This document shows positions 60,739 to 64,000 of a stretch of 64,000 bases of DNA, in pieces; positions within the stretch are counted from its first letter, which is position 1; every line of letters begins with the position of its first letter. Position numbers and translations under genes: made by a program. The notes under the pieces are model-generated. The model saw only the letters and a program-made list of their open reading frames with translations, did not search any database and was not told the DNA's origin. The stretch is taken from the NCBI RefSeq assembly GCF_947503045.1, contig NZ_CANNCF010000002.1, positions 837,501 to 901,500 of the forward strand, written 5' to 3'. The stretch comes from an uncultured Tateyamaria sp. GTDB taxonomy: Bacteria > Pseudomonadota > Alphaproteobacteria > Rhodobacterales > Rhodobacteraceae.

Positions 60739-60863
60739 GGGGGCGCTGCCCCCGCTGACGCTCCCCCGTGGTATTTCCGGTCAGAAGAAACAAACTGGTC
60801 CCCGCATCTTCTTCTGACTGAAAATACCATGGGGGAGGCCCGCAGGGCCGGGGGCAAAGCCCC
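60739..60863. repeat. Inverted pair of GC-hairpin/TCAGAAGAA intergenic elements
   Basis: Two related arms face each other: 60761-60788 and 60809-60836 are inverted copies with 4 differences in 28 bp. Each arm is flanked on the outside by a short GC hairpin (GGGGGC-GCT-GCCCCC at 60739-60753; GGGGGC-AAA-GCCCC at the other end). A third copy is at 39419-39477. It lies between the enoyl-CoA hydratase stop and rpsT. Confidence 0.75.
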
Positions 60864-61639
60864 TATCTGTCGCGGAACTGCGCCGTGCGTTTTTCAAGGA
60901 AGGCTTCCATGCCCTCTTTCTGGTCTTCTGTCGCGAACAGCGAATGAAACACGCGCCGCTCGAACAGCAATCCGTCGCGCAGGGGCACTTCAAAGGATTT
61001 GTTCACCGCTTCCTTGATCGCCATCGTCGAAATCATCGATTTCTCGGCGATCTTGTGGGCGGCGGCCATCACTTCTTCCATTAGCTTCTTGGGCGAGACC
61101 ACGCGGCTGACCAGCCCGGAACGCTCCGCCTCGACCGCATCCATGAAGCGGCCCGTGAGGTTCATGTCCATCGCCTTGGCCTTGCCCACGGCGCGGGTCA
61201 GGCGCTGCGTGCCGCCGATTCCGGCCATCACGCCGAGGTTCACCTCGGGCTGGCCGAATTTCGCGGTTTCGGATGCAATGATGAAATCGCACATCATCGC
61301 CAATTCGCACCCTCCGCCCAGCGCATAGCCGGACACGGCGGCAATGATTGGTTTGCGCACGCGGCCAATGGCGTCGGTTTCCGGGCCAAACAGGTCTTCG
61401 GTAAAGGCCTCGACATAGGTCTTGTCCTTCATCATGGCGATGTCGGCCCCGGCGGCGAACGCCTTCTCCGAGCCGGTCAGAACAATGCAGCGCACTTTGC
61501 TGTCTGCCTGTGCGGCGGCCATGGCATCCGCGAGTTCACTCATCAACTGGTCGTTCAGCGCGTTGAGCGCGTCCGGCCGGTTCAGGGTCACCTTCGCAAT
61601 GTGATCTTCAACTTCGACGATGATCGTCTCATAGGCCAT
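60863..61639 (-). CDS. Enoyl-CoA hydratase
   Basis: This 258-residue enzyme of the crotonase family hydrates 2-enoyl-CoA in fatty-acid oxidation. The oxyanion-hole segment [11 protein letters not shown] and the catalytic region [17 protein letters not shown] with two glutamates are present, and the C-terminus has [10 protein letters not shown]. No other beta-oxidation genes are near. The enoyl-CoA hydratase assignment is by overall similarity to the short-chain type. Confidence 0.92.
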   Translation of the reverse strand: MAYETIIVEVEDHIAKVTLNRPDALNALNDQLMSELADAMAAAQADSKVRCIVLTGSEKAFAAGADIAMMKDKTYVEAFTEDLFGPETDAIGRVRKPIIAAVSGYALGGGCELAMMCDFIIASETAKFGQPEVNLGVMAGIGGTQRLTRAVGKAKAMDMNLTGRFMDAVEAERSGLVSRVVSPKKLMEEVMAAAHKIAEKSMISTMAIKEAVNKSFEVPLRDGLLFERRVFHSLFATEDQKEGMEAFLEKRTAQFRDR

Positions 61640-61702
61640 AAGGATCTATCCAATAGTTGCCGTTGAGGGCCGAGCATTACCATGGCCCGAGCCTGTTTCA
61701 AG

Positions 61703-62554
61703 CTAAGTTTGGCACGACCTGCAGTAGAAAGACGACCGGCCCGACTGCACCACACGCGCAATCGGGGTGCCGCAGTCGGGGGTGCGGCAGGGGTCACCCT
61801 CGCGCCCGTAAACGTCAAAGCTGTGCTGAAAATATCCAAGCTCCCCATCGGCTTGGCGGAAATCGCGCAAAGACGAACCACCGGCCTCGATGGCCTCGGA
61901 CAAGACCTCGCGGATGATCGGAACGAGCGCCGCAACGCGGGGTTTGGCAATCCGCCCGGCTTTGCGCAGCGGCGAAATTCGGGCGCGATAGAGTGCCTCA
62001 CAGACATAGATATTGCCCAATCCCGCGACGATTCTCTGATCCAGCAGCGCGGATTTGACCGGTGTGTTCCTGCCCGCAAACGCTTGTATCAGGTGTCCCT
62101 CGTGGAAATCATTGCCCAAGGGTTCCGGGCCAAGGACCGCCAGCAGCTTGTGCTGGTCTGCCCCATCGGTTGCCATCAAATCCATCGCGCCAAAGCGGCG
62201 CGGGTCGTTGAAGGTGATGCGCGCGCCATTGTCCATGTGCAGCACCACATGGTCGTGTTTCTCGGCCGCAGGGTGGTCCCGCACGAACTGCCCAAGCGGG
62301 TCGCCTGACACCAGCATCCGCCCCGACATGCCCAGATGGATCAACAATGTCTCGCCCGAGGACAGATCGGCCAGGATGTATTTCGACCGCCGCCGCAGCC
62401 CCAGAACCTGTTGCCCGCTCAGCCGCTCGGCCATCTGCGGCGGAAACGGCCAGCGCAGATCGGGCCGGTTCACATCCGCGCGCGCGATCACGGCACCCGT
62501 CATCGCAGGGCTCAGCCCACGGCGGACGGTTTCGACTTCGGGCAGTTCGGGCAT
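61703..62554 (-). CDS. mutM: Formamidopyrimidine-DNA glycosylase MutM (Fpg)
   Basis: MutM removes 8-oxoguanine and formamidopyrimidines and has AP-lyase activity. It has 283 residues. The catalytic proline and glutamate are the first residues of [14 protein letters not shown]. The C-terminal zinc finger is C-X4-C...C-X2-C in CRTPDCGTP and FYCRSCQ. The gene is divergent from ubiE across 87 bp. Confidence 0.97.
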   Translation of the reverse strand: MPELPEVETVRRGLSPAMTGAVIARADVNRPDLRWPFPPQMAERLSGQQVLGLRRRSKYILADLSSGETLLIHLGMSGRMLVSGDPLGQFVRDHPAAEKHDHVVLHMDNGARITFNDPRRFGAMDLMATDGADQHKLLAVLGPEPLGNDFHEGHLIQAFAGRNTPVKSALLDQRIVAGLGNIYVCEALYRARISPLRKAGRIAKPRVAALVPIIREVLSEAIEAGGSSLRDFRQADGELGYFQHSFDVYGREGDPCRTPDCGTPIARVVQSGRSSFYCRSCQT

Positions 62555-62641
62555 CGCTTGGGTCCTGCGTCAAAAGGGCTACGTTGTGTATGACCGCATG
62601 CGCTCTATAACAAGGCCTGAAGAAACGGAAAGACCAAGGCC

Positions 62642-63388
62642 ATGAGCGACGAAAAGACCACCCATTTCGGATATCAGACGGTGCCCGAAGGGGAAAAGGC
62701 AGGCCGCGTGCAGGGCGTGTTCAACTCCGTTGCCTCCAAGTATGACATCATGAACGACGTGATGAGCGTCGGCATCCACCGCATCTGGAAAGAGGCGATG
62801 ATGGATTGGCTGGCGCCACGTGCCGGGCAAACCCTGCTGGATGTCGCTGGTGGCACAGGCGATATCTCGTTCAAGTTCCTCAAACGTGCGGGCCACGGCC
62901 ATGCCACCGTGCTGGATCTGACCGAACCGATGCTGATCGAGGGACGCAAACGCGCCGAAGCCGACAAAATGGCCGACAGTCTTGATTGGGTGGTGGGTGA
63001 CGCGATGGCCTTGCCCTTCGAGGACAACACATTCGATGTCTACACGATCAGTTTTGGCATTCGCAACGTGACCCGGCCCGCCGATGCGCTGGCCGAGGCC
63101 TACCGCGTCCTCAAGCCCGGTGGCCGCCTGATGGTGCTGGAATTCAGCCAGTTGCCCAATGACGGGATGCAAAAGCTTTATGATCTATACAGCTTCAACG
63201 TCATTCCGCGCATGGGCCAGATGATCGCCGGGGATCGCGACAGCTATCAGTATCTGGTCGAATCGATCCGCAAGTTTCCTGATCAGGAAACCTTTCTGGC
63301 CATGATCCGCGACGCCGGATTCGAACAGGCCAAGTACCGCAATCTGACCATGGGCGTCGCCTGCCTGCATTCGGGTTGGAAGCTGTAA
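62642..63388 (+). CDS. ubiE: Ubiquinone/menaquinone C-methyltransferase UbiE
   Basis: UbiE methylates the benzoquinol ring in ubiquinone synthesis. It has 248 residues. The SAM motif is [13 protein letters not shown] near residue 60, and the family segment [25 protein letters not shown] is present. The gene is followed after 1 bp by ubiB, so the two are co-transcribed, a widespread arrangement. Confidence 0.97.
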   Translation: MSDEKTTHFGYQTVPEGEKAGRVQGVFNSVASKYDIMNDVMSVGIHRIWKEAMMDWLAPRAGQTLLDVAGGTGDISFKFLKRAGHGHATVLDLTEPMLIEGRKRAEADKMADSLDWVVGDAMALPFEDNTFDVYTISFGIRNVTRPADALAEAYRVLKPGGRLMVLEFSQLPNDGMQKLYDLYSFNVIPRMGQMIAGDRDSYQYLVESIRKFPDQETFLAMIRDAGFEQAKYRNLTMGVACLHSGWKL

Positions 63389-63389
63389 C

Positions 63390-64000
63390 GTGCGTGGCCC
63401 CCACAACATCATCCGGCTGATCCGCACAGGCGCGACGCTGGAACGGACCGGCGCGATGAACGTCGTTCTGGACGCGTTCGAGGCCCCGCCCGCCCTGCGA
63501 TTCGTCGCCAAGGCGCTGGGCAAGCCGTTTCGCTGGCTGGGCTACAAGGGCGATCCATCCATGCCGCCCGCCACCCGCGCGCTGACCGCCCTTGGCCCGG
63601 CCTACATCAAGTTCGGTCAGGTCCTGTCCACCCGTCCTGATGTGGTGGGCGATGAATTGGCCGTGCAATTGCGCGTCCTGCAAGACAAGCTGCCGCCCTT
63701 TTCAACGGAAGAGGCCAAGGCAGAGGTCGAACGCGCCTTGGGTCAGCCCGCCGACACGATCTTTTCCGAGTTCAGCGAATCCGTGGCCGCCGCGTCCATC
63801 GCGCAGGTGCACAAGGCCCGGCTCGCGGATGGCGGCGACGAAGTGGCCGTCAAGGTGCTGCGCCCCAACATCGAACGCGCCTTCAAGCGGGATGTCGATG
63901 CGTTCTACTTGGCCGCGCGCATTGTCGAAATCTTTGCCCCCGGCGCGCGTCGTTTGCGCCCAATGGAAGTGATCGAGCATTTCGATGGCGTCGTGCAGGG
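63390..64000 (+). CDS. ubiB: UbiB-family kinase-like protein, 5' part (cut by the window end)
   Basis: Reading from the GTG at 63390 gives 203 residues without a stop to the window end. KFGQVLSTRPD near residue 73, the AAASIAQVHKA segment (alanine-rich nucleotide loop) and EVAVKVLRP with a lysine are hallmarks of the UbiB/ADCK family, an atypical kinase-fold protein needed for ubiquinone synthesis. The start is a GTG 1 bp after the ubiE stop; no ATG fits near it. The 3' two thirds are missing. Confidence 0.93.
   Translation, partial: MRGPHNIIRLIRTGATLERTGAMNVVLDAFEAPPALRFVAKALGKPFRWLGYKGDPSMPPATRALTALGPAYIKFGQVLSTRPDVVGDELAVQLRVLQDKLPPFSTEEAKAEVERALGQPADTIFSEFSESVAAASIAQVHKARLADGGDEVAVKVLRPNIERAFKRDVDAFYLAARIVEIFAPGARRLRPMEVIEHFDGVVQ

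Overview
The window looks like a chromosomal core region of a marine-type Rhodobacteraceae/Roseobacteraceae member (Alphaproteobacteria). The evidence is high GC, the mnmE-mnmG-rsmG-parA-parB block next to rho and hemJ, the maf-aroE-coaE-dnaQ-secB block, a regB-senC-regA redox locus linked to ahcY, and addAB in place of recBCD. I saw no tRNA, rRNA, CRISPR, prophage, insertion sequence or recognisable defence island. I did not find a new multi-gene system. The interest lies in replication-origin architecture, cell-cycle and redox control sites, and intergenic repeats.

Layout. 1-7 kb: mutS, then hrcA-grpE (minus), then rph-rdgB-hemW. 7-14 kb: one tight minus-strand run rho-mnmE-mnmG-rsmG-parA-parB, with two perfect parS palindromes lying in coding sequence at the 5' ends of mnmG and rsmG. 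14.3-14.7 kb: an AT-rich gene-free gap between hemJ and maf with DnaA boxes, a near-consensus CtrA site and GANTC sites. This is the best candidate for oriC, and the flanking genes run away from it on both sides, in an order I recall for the Caulobacter origin. 14.7-21 kb: maf-aroE-coaE-dnaQ, secB/fxsA, then Tim44-mltA-Smr.

21-35 kb: hslV-hslU with a lipoprotein hydrolase and an MFS carrier, a putative small-molecule kinase, then the chain tsaE-amgK/murU-like-addB-addA-trxA on the minus strand. 35-42.5 kb: a membrane PAS protein with a perfect GTTAAC-N5-GTTAAC CtrA-type site in front of it, regB, divergent senC-regA, a GNAT acetyltransferase, an HD hydrolase, a small exported protein and ahcY. 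42.5-51 kb: an outer-membrane polysaccharide-export lipoprotein, hemY-N/Mic60-like/hemD, then tsaD-gpsA-YciI-EVE. 51-64 kb: gyrB, a LysE exporter, recF, dnaN, an acyltransferase on the opposite strand, dnaA, rpsT, an enoyl-CoA hydratase, mutM, ubiE and the start of ubiB, which runs off the window end.

How the genes fit together. ParA/ParB/parS and DnaA/DnaN/GyrB/DnaQ serve chromosome replication and segregation. CtrA-type and GANTC sites suggest a tie to the cell cycle. MutS, MutM, RecF and AddAB serve repair, HrcA/GrpE/HslUV/SecB proteostasis, and HemW/HemJ/HemD/HemY tetrapyrrole supply. RegB/RegA, SenC, UbiE and UbiB connect respiration and redox sensing.
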